Origin: Platerodrilus igneus
Lineage: Eukaryota; Arthropoda; Insecta; Coleoptera; Lycidae
Length of the DNA: 64,000 bases
NCBI GenBank assembly: GCA_036346225.1
Contig: JARFIW010000453.1
Span: 1,984,001-2,048,000 of the forward strand
Reading direction: 5' to 3'
Part shown: piece after piece, positions 21,840 through 31,297 of the stretch
How the letters are laid out: every line of letters begins with the position of its first letter
Numbering within the stretch: position 1 is the first letter of the stretch
Notes under the pieces: generated by a model
The model's database searches: none
Told to the model about the DNA's origin: nothing
Seen by the model: the letters and a program-made list of their open reading frames with translations, nothing else
Program-made: the position numbers and the translations under genes

Positions 21840-23040
21840 TTGAATATTGTTCTGTAACCATATTTGTAATTATTTGACTGCCAAAACTTTGGCATAAATA
21901 AGTACTACCTTTAGATTATGCCTGTTAGTCAAAGTTAATCCACTACAGGCCAACATTACAAACCTTATTTTTAAAATTCCATTAATCTTTATTCTTCCTT
22001 CAAAAGGGTTTACCGAAAATGCAAAACTTTAACAGCTCTTATTGAGAAACTTTTGAATTTATAAAAAATGAATTTCTTGTAACTCTTGCTCTTTGAAGAT
22101 AGTAAAAGTCGAGGAAATCTACAATACTTAAATTTTATTCTAATAGCAAAAATTGGTGCGATTTACACTTAGTCTCATCATGACATATAGTAAGTGTACC
22201 GAAAACGGACCATGCATCTATTATGGACCGTTAAATGTCACAGCTCAAAAATAAGGAAAGGTGATGGTTTGTCTTTTCAGTTGGCAACAATGCTGTCATT
22301 GTGCAGCAACATGAGCACAGTTATGGTAGTTCTGCTATTGAGTTGTTAACAGAAAGTTCATATTTCAAAATGTGTTGTGTTGAATATCACTTTTTTAGTT
22401 GAAAAAAAAAATCTAAGCCGCATGTACGGCTCACAACCAAACTTAGACATTAAGTTCAACAAATATTACTTACCTTTGTGTTAAATATTTGAAATTTAAT
22501 TGTACGCGAAAATAATAAATAGTAATGTGTAAAAATTCGTATTTAAAGTCGAATATCTTGATTAATAATTGAAATATCGAAAAGTGAATAAGCGTATTCG
22601 TATTCAGCGTAAAAAACTGGATAAGAATCATATAATATATGTCTTGTAACATCACGGGAACCATGCAACAGACAGACAGACCGACCGACAGACTAGACCA
22701 TCTCATTAACCAAACGAAGTTTGGTTGATATTAAGAGGTAACTTGTATTTAAGTTTTTGTTAACTATTTTGTATTAACTGTTTTGTTGTATTTACATATT
22801 TTGTCATTATTATAATGATTATTCCTTCATACTTGCATTGGAATTAGCCAGGCATTACTTTGTTTTTTGTGGTTATGAGGGTGTTCCAAGTTAGGTACTT
22901 TTAATTCGATGCTGGTACCAGTTATGAACATACTGGTTCATATTAGGAGCAGAATGTGAAACTTAGTAATTCTATTTATTTGTCATCTTATAAAATAAGT
23001 AAATGATCAGTCTCAGTTAGAAGTTAATATTATGACAGGA
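21840..23040. other. No gene; possible left flank of the pogo-like element
   Basis: No supported reading frame. A sequence GGACCATGCATCTATTATGGACC near 22210 shares the GGACCATAAT-type motif found on both sides of the pogo-like transposase, so the element's left end may lie near here. The stem-loop at 22667-22726 also lies in this stretch. Confidence 0.35.
22667..22726 (+). repeat. (GACA)n followed by CGAAG-loop hairpin, copy 1
   Basis: A GACA/GACC run is followed by AACCAAA-CGAAG-TTTGGTT and then GAT. A second instance at 35607-35681 has AACGAA-CGAAG-TTCGTT-GAT. The loop is the same while the stem differs with pairing kept. It is probably the conserved 3' end of a retroposon family, but no coding part was found. 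Confidence 0.6.
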
Positions 23041-23049
23041 ATCAATTTT

Positions 23050-23090
23050 GGACCACATGGTCCATAATAGGACCTCTAATAGTCCATTAT
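23050..23090. repeat. GGTCCATAAT-type repeats, left of pogo-like transposase
   Basis: GGACCACATGGTCC and GGTCCATAATAGGACC overlap as short palindromes, followed by GTCCATTATTGGTG. Related copies lie at 22215-22237 and, right of the gene, at 24588-24640. They could be subterminal binding sites of the transposase. Confidence 0.45.
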
Positions 23091-23125
23091 TGGTGTCGGA
23101 AATGTTACTTAAATTTTTTTGTGGA

Positions 23126-24440
23126 ATGAATAAATCAAACCGTGGCCAGTACAGTAATGAGACATTGAAAGAATTGGGGGAAAGGGATGCATTATAGGAC
23201 TGCGTCTAAAAAGTATGACATTCCTAGAGTTACTCTTATGAGAAAATTTAAATCTAATATTGATGTAAAGAAGAAGCGAGGACCAGAAACAAAGTTTACG
23301 TGTGAGCAGGAGACTATGCTTGTAAAGTGGATAAAGACAATGAGCAAAGCAGGATGTCCCATATCAAAAGAAACATTGCAGGAAAACTGTCTCAAGAGTT
23401 TGGTATACAGTTTTCAATGGGTATTTTGCCAGGAAGAAAATGATACGAGGCCTTTATTAGAAGACACCCAGAAATAAGTCAACAAACCAGCCAAAACTTG
23501 ACTATACAAAGACGTTGTGTTACTCAAAAACAAATTACAGATTGGTTTGAAGATGTGAATAGTTATATCAAAGAAAAGGAACTAAAAGATGCCTTTGCAG
23601 ATTCAAGTCGAATTTTTAATGCTGACGAAACGGCTTTTTTCTCAATCCGAAATCTGGAAAAGTTCTTGCCGAGAAAGGCAGTAAAAATGTTTATACTGCA
23701 TCAGGAGCTGATGAGAAGCAGAATCTCACAGTTTTATTGACAGCCAATGCCCAAGGCGAGCTCGCGCCTCCGATGATCGTTTATAAATATGCACGTATTC
23801 CATTGTCCATAGCTTCTGGAGACGGTCGGTAATGCTTCCCATATTTCACTTCCTCTCAATCAATTCTGTACATCAAAGAAAAAGAAGCAATTGAGAGAAA
23901 AACTACCATCTGTTGTTACATCTCCACAGATGTTACAGTATTTTGAAAGAAAAGAGAAGAAAAAAGATGAGTTAGCTGAAAAGGAAAGAAAAAGAATAGA
24001 GAGGAAAAAACGGGCAGATAAGGAAGAAAAAAAAATAGTTCGGTCACCTTCATTAACTTCAACCTCATCAAACGACAGTCATAAAAACTTGCCAACATCT
24101 GAAGAGCCAGACTGGTACAATGAGGAGAGTGACATCGGTAGCCCAATGAGAATCTTGAAGGAGACTATTCTTGTTGGCTTTATGGGTGGAAAAAGAAACA
24201 TCAAAATTTATTTATCTTTGTTCTGTGTAGAGTATTAAGAAAAATGAAGATGAAATAAGAGTAATGGGATTCAAATCATGTGACGAGGTTGTTCACAAAA
24301 GTTTTGTGGCAAATGAAGATGATATATCAAATATTAATATGTCACAGATTATTGGTGTTCTTCCAGCTCCTGACATAATAATGAAGCAAAGAAAAGTTAC
24401 TTATCTCTTTCAGAAGAAATTAGCAGTAAAAGAAAAATGA
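23126..24440 (+). pseudogene. pogo/jerky-like (CENP-B type) transposase
   Basis: A likely ATG at 23126 opens MNKSNRGQYS; a frameshift near 23185 leads to a psq-type helix-turn-helix (YRTASKKYDIPRVTL) and a CENP-B-type domain start (KRGPETKFTCEQETMLVKWI). From 23498 the DDE region begins (SSRIFNADETAFFS). A frameshift near 23680 is followed by TASGADEKQNLTVLL and LAPPMIVYKYARIP. A large deletion near 23835-23870 then removes the middle of the DDE domain. The C-terminus is a charged Lys/Glu coiled coil (23891-24100) and an ISNINMSQIIGVLPAP block ending at TGA 24438-24440. Not functional. Confidence 0.75.
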
Positions 24441-24587
24441 GCGTTAAACTATTTCCCATTTCTTTAGTACCTTTTGCAATTATACTGTTAGTATTAATAT
24501 GCATTGATTAATTTTGCCCTAAAACTATATTAATTTCATCCCATACACATTAATACTAAGTGCTGATTCAAGAACTGTCCAGTATTT

Positions 24588-24640
24588 ATTGGTCCATAAC
24601 CAGGTCATTAAATAAATTGTGTCCATAATTGGTGTAAGAA
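24588..24640. repeat. GGTCCATAA-type repeats, right of pogo-like transposase
   Basis: GGTCCATAACCAGG and GTCCATAATTGGTG lie about 150-200 bp after the transposase stop and match the motif left of the gene. Exact terminal inverted repeats of the element could not be fixed. Confidence 0.4.
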
Positions 24641-25429
24641 ATTTGGTTAAAATTTTATTCATGTTTTTTGTTTCTCACAGTAAAGTAAAATAACTGGTAG
24701 TAATCAAGATGTAGGTCCAAATTATGACAAAAAAATTAAAACTCATAATACTATATAAACTACATACTTAATCGCAGGAAACACTCTTAACCGACCCATA
24801 ATTAGTACAATTACCTTATTTCATTTTGTATCATTAGCAATAGAGGTACCGTTTTAAACGTACATATTCAATAAGTACTACAAGTGTACAGATTTTATTT
24901 GAAATACAATAAAACGTATATACAAATAATGTTTATATTCTTACTATACCAAGAGAATTGTCTATACAGAAAAAAACATACTTAAAACAAAATACAGACA
25001 GCTGGTGAATTCGTTATAATAAATGCACTTTACAGTTAAATTGGCAGATTTATAAAAGTTAATATTACGATCGACGATTTGTTGAACTATGCACTATTTC
25101 AGCCCATTATAGAAAATAGAAAATTTAATAACCTCCTAAAATTAATAATTTTCACGTAAGTTTATTCTTGAATCTATTGCTAATTATCGGTGAGTATATT
25201 TACACAATTACTAATTACCGTAGTCATAAACTAGGGTCATTCAACGCCATGCACTTGATCCTAAGTATATTACTGAACCAGGATTAAGACCTCTACACCA
25301 CATCAGACAACACCAAGATTCTCAATAAAATTTCCTACACGTATTTGTTATACAAGTTCATTTTGTGAAATATGCAAACAGTGCAAATTATACTTTAATG
25401 TTAAACTATAACTATCAGTAACTTCAAAA
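24641..25429. other. No recognised feature
   Basis: AT-rich, without a supported gene or repeat. Confidence 0.35.
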
Positions 25430-25645
25430 GTGCAGCTTCAACAATTATATAAAAAAGGCTTGTTTGCAGTGAAAGGACCCCAATCACCAGTTAATAAAAT
25501 ATGGCTTTATAGTGGCAAGTATACTATTATCGTGTGTGTGATGGTACTATTTGCGATAATTAACACTTCCACACTTACAACTAAAGTAGTTAGCAATCGT
25601 ATAAATGTGCTCATTAATCTTAATCCAAATAAGCCTATTTTGTAA
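25430..25645 (+). CDS. Possible exon for a small membrane protein, unrecognised
   Basis: An open stretch of about 70 codons contains LQQLYKKGLFAVKGP followed by one hydrophobic segment (YTIIVCVMVLFAII), a shape seen in small mitochondrial inner-membrane proteins such as the COX7A family, though no diagnostic match was found. There is no ATG at the start of the open stretch (it begins with GTG). A CAG that could serve as a splice acceptor precedes it (ACTATCAG, ending about 25418), and AAAGTAGTT could be a donor. It converges on TOMM7. It may be chance. Confidence 0.2.
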   Translation: MQLQQLYKKGLFAVKGPQSPVNKIWLYSGKYTIIVCVMVLFAIINTSTLTTKVVSNRINVLINLNPNKPIL

Positions 25646-25878
25646 ATATTCAGAATAAGATTATAGACAAAAATTCATTGTTGATATTTTGAAACATTTA
25701 AATGCATCAAAAGACGACACCTTTTTGTAAATAAGCATAACCTAAATTAGTCAAAAATAAGTGTCAACATATACAATTCAAATTCCAAAGGATACTAACA
25801 CAAAGTTTTTAAATTTGCCCATATTAAGTTTAATAAATTTTATAGTAAAAGGGATGAAGATAAGCTGCACATTGTATT

Positions 25879-26144
25879 TTACCAAAGCAAGCTGAAATAA
25901 ACTAAGGTATAAAAATGCTAATTCTCAGCAATAAACTTACTTCGTGATAGATAGTTCCGGCATTCCCGGATCCGACCCTTGCCTAAAACCTAAATATAAT
26001 TATGAAATAAAATGAAAAACATTAGACATAACCTCACTTACCCAGATAGATCACAGTAGGTATAAAAGTATAATGAAACACCGTTTTACTAATTTGAACA
26101 ACCGTGGCTAGCCTTTGCAACGCATCCTCGGATAATATGAGCAT
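25879..26144 (-). CDS. TOMM7: TOMM7, mitochondrial outer-membrane translocase subunit Tom7
   Basis: Three coding exons on the minus strand: 26144-26042, 25989-25941 and 25891-25879. They total 165 nt and encode 54 residues plus stop, matching the family's usual 54-55. Splice sites are GTAAGT/TTTAG and GTAAGT/TTTCAG, and the introns are 52 and 49 nt. The protein opens MLILSEDALQRL (family KLSxxAxxRL), has one membrane segment (about residues 20-34, TVFHYTFIPTVIYLG), the invariant GSDPGMPEL turn, and ends NLLW. Tom7 is a small tail-anchored subunit that modulates assembly of the outer-membrane import channel. The last exon adds only N, L, L and W. The ATG sits in AAAATGC. A variant poly(A) signal ATTAAA lies about 45 nt past the stop. 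The 5' UTR may be spliced from near 28.0 kb. Confidence 0.92.
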
Positions 26145-26149
26145 TTTAA

Positions 26150-27940
26150 TTGTAATTACAAATGTGATATACAATTTAAATAGGCGATAGCTAAATTTAG
26201 TAGCTATATTACTCTGGTATGGTATCGAATAAAATTTGGTGGCATTGAACAGCAATAGGGATAAAAGTGAGTAGCAGTTGTATTCCGGGAAGTTATTAAA
26301 AAGAATTATAAGTTCCAACAATCCTTGTCAGTATCATAGACTAAATAAGTGTTAGTATTTGAAATAAATCTAGTGTATACAGGAAGTATTTGCACAGTAA
26401 TAATTATGAAATAAATACAATAAATTGAGCTGTGTATCAAGAACGGTGCCTTGAACATTTTGACTCCAAATGACATAAATATTTAAAATTAGAGCAGCAA
26501 ATGCGCTCTTCGCGTCACTTCATAAATACTATATTACATATTAAAGGTCGTAAGTAGGATTTACGGTGACGAGAGAAGCGAGGGCTGAAAAATATCGGGG
26601 CACCGCAAATCCCTTACACCCTGCTGTATGTATATTATTTTTGTCCCTACCTCTAAATTCAAAATTATTAAATATGCCCTTAAATTAAGTTTAAAATTCA
26701 AATAAGAATAGAGAATTATTTAATGTAGGCTTAGACCCGCAACCAAGGATTTGTAACTATTTGGATGACAATCACTTACGTGTCAAGGGAAGGAAGTAAA
26801 AATTTACGTCCCGCTTCACAGCCATTTTAGTAAATGCAACTTACGGAGGTCGTGAATAAAATTAATTACTTTACGATTCACGACACATCTAAGCTGTTTA
26901 TTAAGCAAATTCATTTAATGCACATTATACACCATGTCCTATATAATATTTTAAAATTACAATAATAGAAAACGCTTTGCGCACGACATTTTTGTTTGAT
27001 ATTTTCAATTACATTACATAATAGCTAATTGAATATTCAAACACACTTGTAAGAGTAAGATAAATTATTTTATAAATGTTTAGTTTATTAGTGGTTTCTC
27101 ACAAACAACTAACAACTCTGTTAAAAGTTTTTGATCAATTTATGATTGATATTCTTAGAGCAGTAACATAATCTTTCAGTTTAGAATACAATAATTTAAT
27201 CAATACTTTTTATTGTGTAACTTATATCTAAATCAAATTTTTCTTAAACAAGCGCACCAAGATGGGACCCATTAACAATATTTAATATAATCATGTCCAG
27301 TGCATTATTTTGTATTATATACTTTCTGTAACGTTCTAACTTCTAGTCAATATAGCATTTTTAGTTAGAGCATTGGAGAATTCAAATATTTTGTAGGATG
27401 TTGCGCCTCATTTGGCTCCACAACGATTTAACTTTAATAATTATCCTAGTTGCCTTTTCTTGTAGTATTAAGTAGGTTATGACGCATTATATAAATGTCG
27501 TTTTGAGTTCCCAGCACTGTTTGGGACTTTTATAAATAGTATTATTATGTATCTCGTAGAAATGGAACGTTTAATAAAATGTTTTCCACGCTTCAGAAAA
27601 TGCACGACGTTGTCTTCGATCAATCAGAACCCACAACAAGGGAGGTTGGTGGTTTGTATAAGTGAACAAGCCAGTCGCCATGATAGCAGACTACACGGAC
27701 TACCGTACCGAAAGCGAGTGACAAGTAGTGCGTTGTAAATGCTAGTAAGTTTGTTATAATGCATGCAACTGTTATAGTCTAAGGTATAACCGTTAACGTC
27801 CCAGCGTAATTGATAAGAGCCACTACAACAGTTGGCAACATAATAAACACGTACGTAATATTTCACAACCAAGGTATTATGTCATTATTGCGTCTCAAAT
27901 TGTATCACATACACAAAATATTTATTGGAATATAAGATGA
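26150..27940. other. Upstream of TOMM7; mostly unassigned
   Basis: No further coding exon was recognised. It could include a 5' UTR intron of TOMM7. The only clear structure is the inverted repeat at 26549-26612. Short frames at 27547-27738 (plus) and 27624-27872 (minus) overlap each other and are not supported. Confidence 0.35.
26549..26612. repeat. 12-bp inverted repeat around purine-rich spacer
   Basis: GGATTTACGGTG and CACCGCAAATCC pair at 11 of 12 positions across about 35 nt that contain GAAGCGAGGGC. It is GC-richer than its surroundings. Function unknown; it may be part of a short repeat element. Confidence 0.4.
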
Positions 27941-27976
27941 GCCTTATAGGAAATGATAAAATGTACTCACGTAAAA

Positions 27977-28216
27977 TGTGGAGCTCTTTACGACATTACG
28001 GTTATTCTTGCGGCAAGAGCCATGCTTTTCTTCGTGGATCTCGGCGTTAGTTAGGCGTGGGTCGGTCTTCGCCTTTGTTGAAACCAGATTTGTTTTGTCT
28101 TCCCTCTTCTTTTGTTGTAGGCAGGACGAAGGAATAAGGTGAAGGTAACGATAGACGATAGAGGTAGAGATAAAGGGAAACCTACAATACCTAAAAGAGA
28201 AGACAAAAAAAGACAC
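27977..28216 (-). other. Possible first exon with GTGAGT donor (minus strand)
   Basis: The minus strand here is GC-richer than its surroundings and ends at AC|GTGAGT (donor at about 27976-27971). A short frame MALAARITVMS begins within it and stops before the donor, so it would be UTR or carry a small upstream frame. Its place upstream of TOMM7 and next to the GC-rich patch at 28262-28330 suggests a 5' UTR exon of TOMM7. This is inference. Confidence 0.3.
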
Positions 28217-28261
28217 TAATAAACCTCACTGTTAGACTTCTAGTTGGCTAATACCCTCGTG

Positions 28262-28330
28262 TCAAAAAATGCGAACTTCCTTCCCCACTCCACGTTTGCG
28301 CATTCTCTGGCGCCGACGCAACTGTTTCAA
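28262..28330. promoter_or_regulatory. GC-rich, CpG-containing patch; possible core promoter
   Basis: Contains CTCTGGCGCCGACGCAAC and TTTGCGCATT, the densest CpG cluster in a long AT-rich stretch. TGCGCA is half of an NRF1-type site. It lies between the minus-strand possible TOMM7 first exon and the plus-strand PIP4K gene, so it could serve either or both. No TATA box or initiator was proven. Confidence 0.3.
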
Positions 28331-28969
28331 GTTACGGAAATGCATAAGTCCTTTTTTAAAATATTGGCGCGATTTCAGTCACATATTTAAAACTAAAATC
28401 AAAAATGATACATAGCCGATTTTCGGCATGTAACAAGTTACCCGTTCCGTACCTGGAATACCTGTTTGTTTCTTGTTGTAGTGTTATAGGTTATCAACGA
28501 ACTCCACTGCAATTTGATCAATAAAAGCCACGGAAACCCTTACGACCCCAAGTACACGTAGTTTAGGGAGCAATACGTAGTAAACTTTTTCGCTCAGTAA
28601 TGACCGTATTACAAGGATTTAGTAATTGGCTCTCCCTCACTTAAGTATGAAAATGGATAAAGGTAGGCTCGATTTATTCATTGAGTTAATTATTCATTTC
28701 GTATAGTTAAATACACTTTAATATCCTTGTTTACGAATTTTTAGGGGCGTAGTTGAGGTAGAGCGTTAGGCGGTATTTAACTCAGGTTCCTTAGAACCTG
28801 GGGATCGAGAAATAATGCTACCCATACGGATTTTTAGACTCACTACATAATCGGCGTTAAGGACAAGATATTTAGTACATAATCTTTTATTCTAAGACAT
28901 TAAGTTCAGCAGCAGAATTACAGTAATAGCATATTATTAAACTAGGTTAGTAAGCTAAATTGGACTTAC

Positions 28970-29239
28970 ATGGTTCGTTGGAGGTGTGTAGTGACAAGAT
29001 TGGGTGTGTTGGATGTAACTGCTTATTGTAGTTCTGGTGTACTGAGGGTTGACGAATTTGAGCTTGAACAGGAGTGGTCTCTTACTGACTGGTCTGCTAC
29101 TACTAGGCACTTTGGACCACTACTACTTGGCCTGAAGGTTGGCTCTCTGATATATAGTCGTCTGGGTGGACATTTGTGGGTAAAGATGAAATCCCAGAAC
29201 TGTAACTCAGAAGTCCTTGTGATGCGGTGGACCGCGTGA
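28970..29239 (+). other. GC-shifted open segment, unrecognised
   Basis: Both strands are open here: 89 codons on plus and 74 on minus at 29023-29247. Base composition (about half G+C) differs sharply from neighbours. No domain was recognised in either frame. It is more likely a fragment of an unidentified repeat than a gene. Confidence 0.25.
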
Positions 29240-29825
29240 AATGCCAAACCGTAACGTTATTCAAGGATTTCTTGGCTCAACGGATACTTGATAAAGTAAA
29301 TGTGTGCAAAACAGGAGATTGAGGTTTCCTCATGAGTGAGGCAGTTACAAAGTAAGAATGGAATAAAGTCACTAAAATGCAACGAATAGGATGTTTAGGT
29401 TTCCGCGTTAATAAAGTAATTTAATTACAAAGTAATGAACAAAGCAGATTAGCTAAAATAACCTGTTCTTGGAATTAAAGTATACAAATATAAAAATGCA
29501 AATTATTGTATTCATGACAGTATTATAAAATTTGTGCAATATTATTACACTCTCTGAACATAGACGCGATAAATTATATTATCTTTTACTTGTCCAATTA
29601 GCAACTAACAAGGAAATACACTATCCCTACCGACACCAATAGTTTAGCAATCCTTTCATTGTTGATTTCTTTTCATGAAGTACCAGTATAACTCTTTTTT
29701 TTTATAAAATTGGTTAGTTTGTTCAGGGGCTTGAAGACACTCCGTAGATTGTAAGCCAAAACATTGTTTAAGGCTTTTTTCTGCTATCACCACCGATATT
29801 TTAAATATTAACATATTATTTTTTA

Positions 29826-30203
29826 TTAAACTTTAAACGTTAAAACAAATAAATGTATATAAAAATTGAGGTTATCAAAAGACCAGGATCTAGTTGCGGT
29901 TGTAACTTTAAACGCACTGTAAATCCTTACTCGTTTAATTTTTTTTTTGTATGGTTTGCTCCTTAGTTGTTGTTCATATATTCTGCACGCTTTTACTACA
30001 GTTCGTCCGTTCAGCTTTATTAATTGCCAATGCCTGAAATATAATCTATTTTGACCCCAATATTTACATACGTTTACAAACTGATACGATTTGTGTTCAT
30101 TATGAACCAGTCCTTGTAAATATCGAATAACCTGGTTATTAGAAATAAATTTTAGTCCTAAAACTAGACCACTACACTCACTTGAGTACAAGAACACTAA
30201 CAA
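29826..30203 (-). CDS. Unrecognised 125-codon reading frame
   Basis: The longest open frame in the otherwise gene-poor 26.2-31.1 kb stretch. It starts MLVFLYSSECSG and has a basic middle (LRSKPYKKKIKRVRIYS) with scattered aromatic residues such as YWGQNRLYFRHWQ. There are no membrane segments and no recognised motif. It could be a decayed transposon piece, a lineage-specific gene or chance. Confidence 0.2.
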   Translation of the reverse strand: MLVFLYSSECSGLVLGLKFISNNQVIRYLQGLVHNEHKSYQFVNVCKYWGQNRLYFRHWQLIKLNGRTVVKACRIYEQQLRSKPYKKKIKRVRIYSAFKVTTATRSWSFDNLNFYIHLFVLTFKV

Positions 30204-31165
30204 CTACCTTACTCGATTCAGAAAGGTTTGCATAAAAAAACCTTTGTACTTTCTAAAAACTGTACTATGTATTTGTTTTTCGGCTATTCAGATAGTCCTT
30301 CTAATTTTGACAGGCACAGTTATGGTTTTACTTTGATCTTTTGCTTTTATTACACAATCAAATTCGTCTAGATCTAAGGTATTGTTGCAGGTAAAGCTGT
30401 TAAATCCCACGGATGTATTGGGATTAGGTATGATAAAATTAGACTAGTGTTAATATGTTTCAAAAAACTATGTTTTTGAAGTGATTCATTGCTGTGGTTA
30501 TTTGTTTTCTATTTAACATTTTATACCTTAGATCCATAAAAAATGTAAGATAATATATTATTTGAAAGATTATAACTTTCACGAATATTTATATTTTTAT
30601 CAATGATTTTTGCCAATGGCGTAATTATCGCCTCAATTTGCTTTGCATTTTAACCAATTTGCACAAAGAGATTAAAATTAGCTATAGTTAAAATATTGGA
30701 ATTGAAAATTTAAAATTGTTTTACAAACTATAGCAAAGAAATTCATTAAAGGCAACGGCGTAATCCGCATTCCATATACTATTCGTCATATTTAACAGTG
30801 ACAAAGGTTTATTTTTTATTAGTTTTTCAACAAAATCTTACATTTTGAGTATTGATAATTCGCAATAAGATGCCTTCTTCTAATAAATCATCCACTTTAC
30901 TACCATTGGTTGAATGGTATTCTGGAATCAGCCATTGAAATTGACTGATCAAAACTCTACAGTGATCGAATCAATCACGTCTAATACATTTCGAAACCCG
31001 AAAGTAGACGAAAATGTCCGATGTGTAATCAATGATAGGTGTGATTTTAAAACCCTAAAAATAATATTTGAATAAAATTAGTAAAAGTATCCCTAGAAAA
31101 ATGTTAGCGTATGTTGAAAAATAAACATCCTATTAAATATAATTTAGTAAAAGCTGTTTGTCGAT
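30204..31165. other. Upstream flank of PIP4K exon 1
   Basis: AT-rich, no gene recognised. It should contain the PIP4K 5' UTR or its last 5' intron, but no initiation site could be supported. Confidence 0.3.
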
Positions 31166-31297
31166 ATGTCGATGCCTATCCGTAGTGGAATGTCCAAACT
31201 AAAGAAGAAACATTTCAGGGTAAAACACCAAAAAGTTAAACTCTTTAGGGCAAATGAACCCCTTTTGTCGGTTTTTATGTGGGGAATAAATCATACA
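31166..31297 (+). CDS. PIP4K: PIP4K exon 1
   Basis: Residues 1-44, ending in WGINHT. Donor ACA|GTAAGT, phase 0. The ATG at 31166 is followed by a second in-frame ATG at 31172. The [20 protein letters not shown] block is the usual start of conserved sequence in insect PIP4K. Confidence 0.92.
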
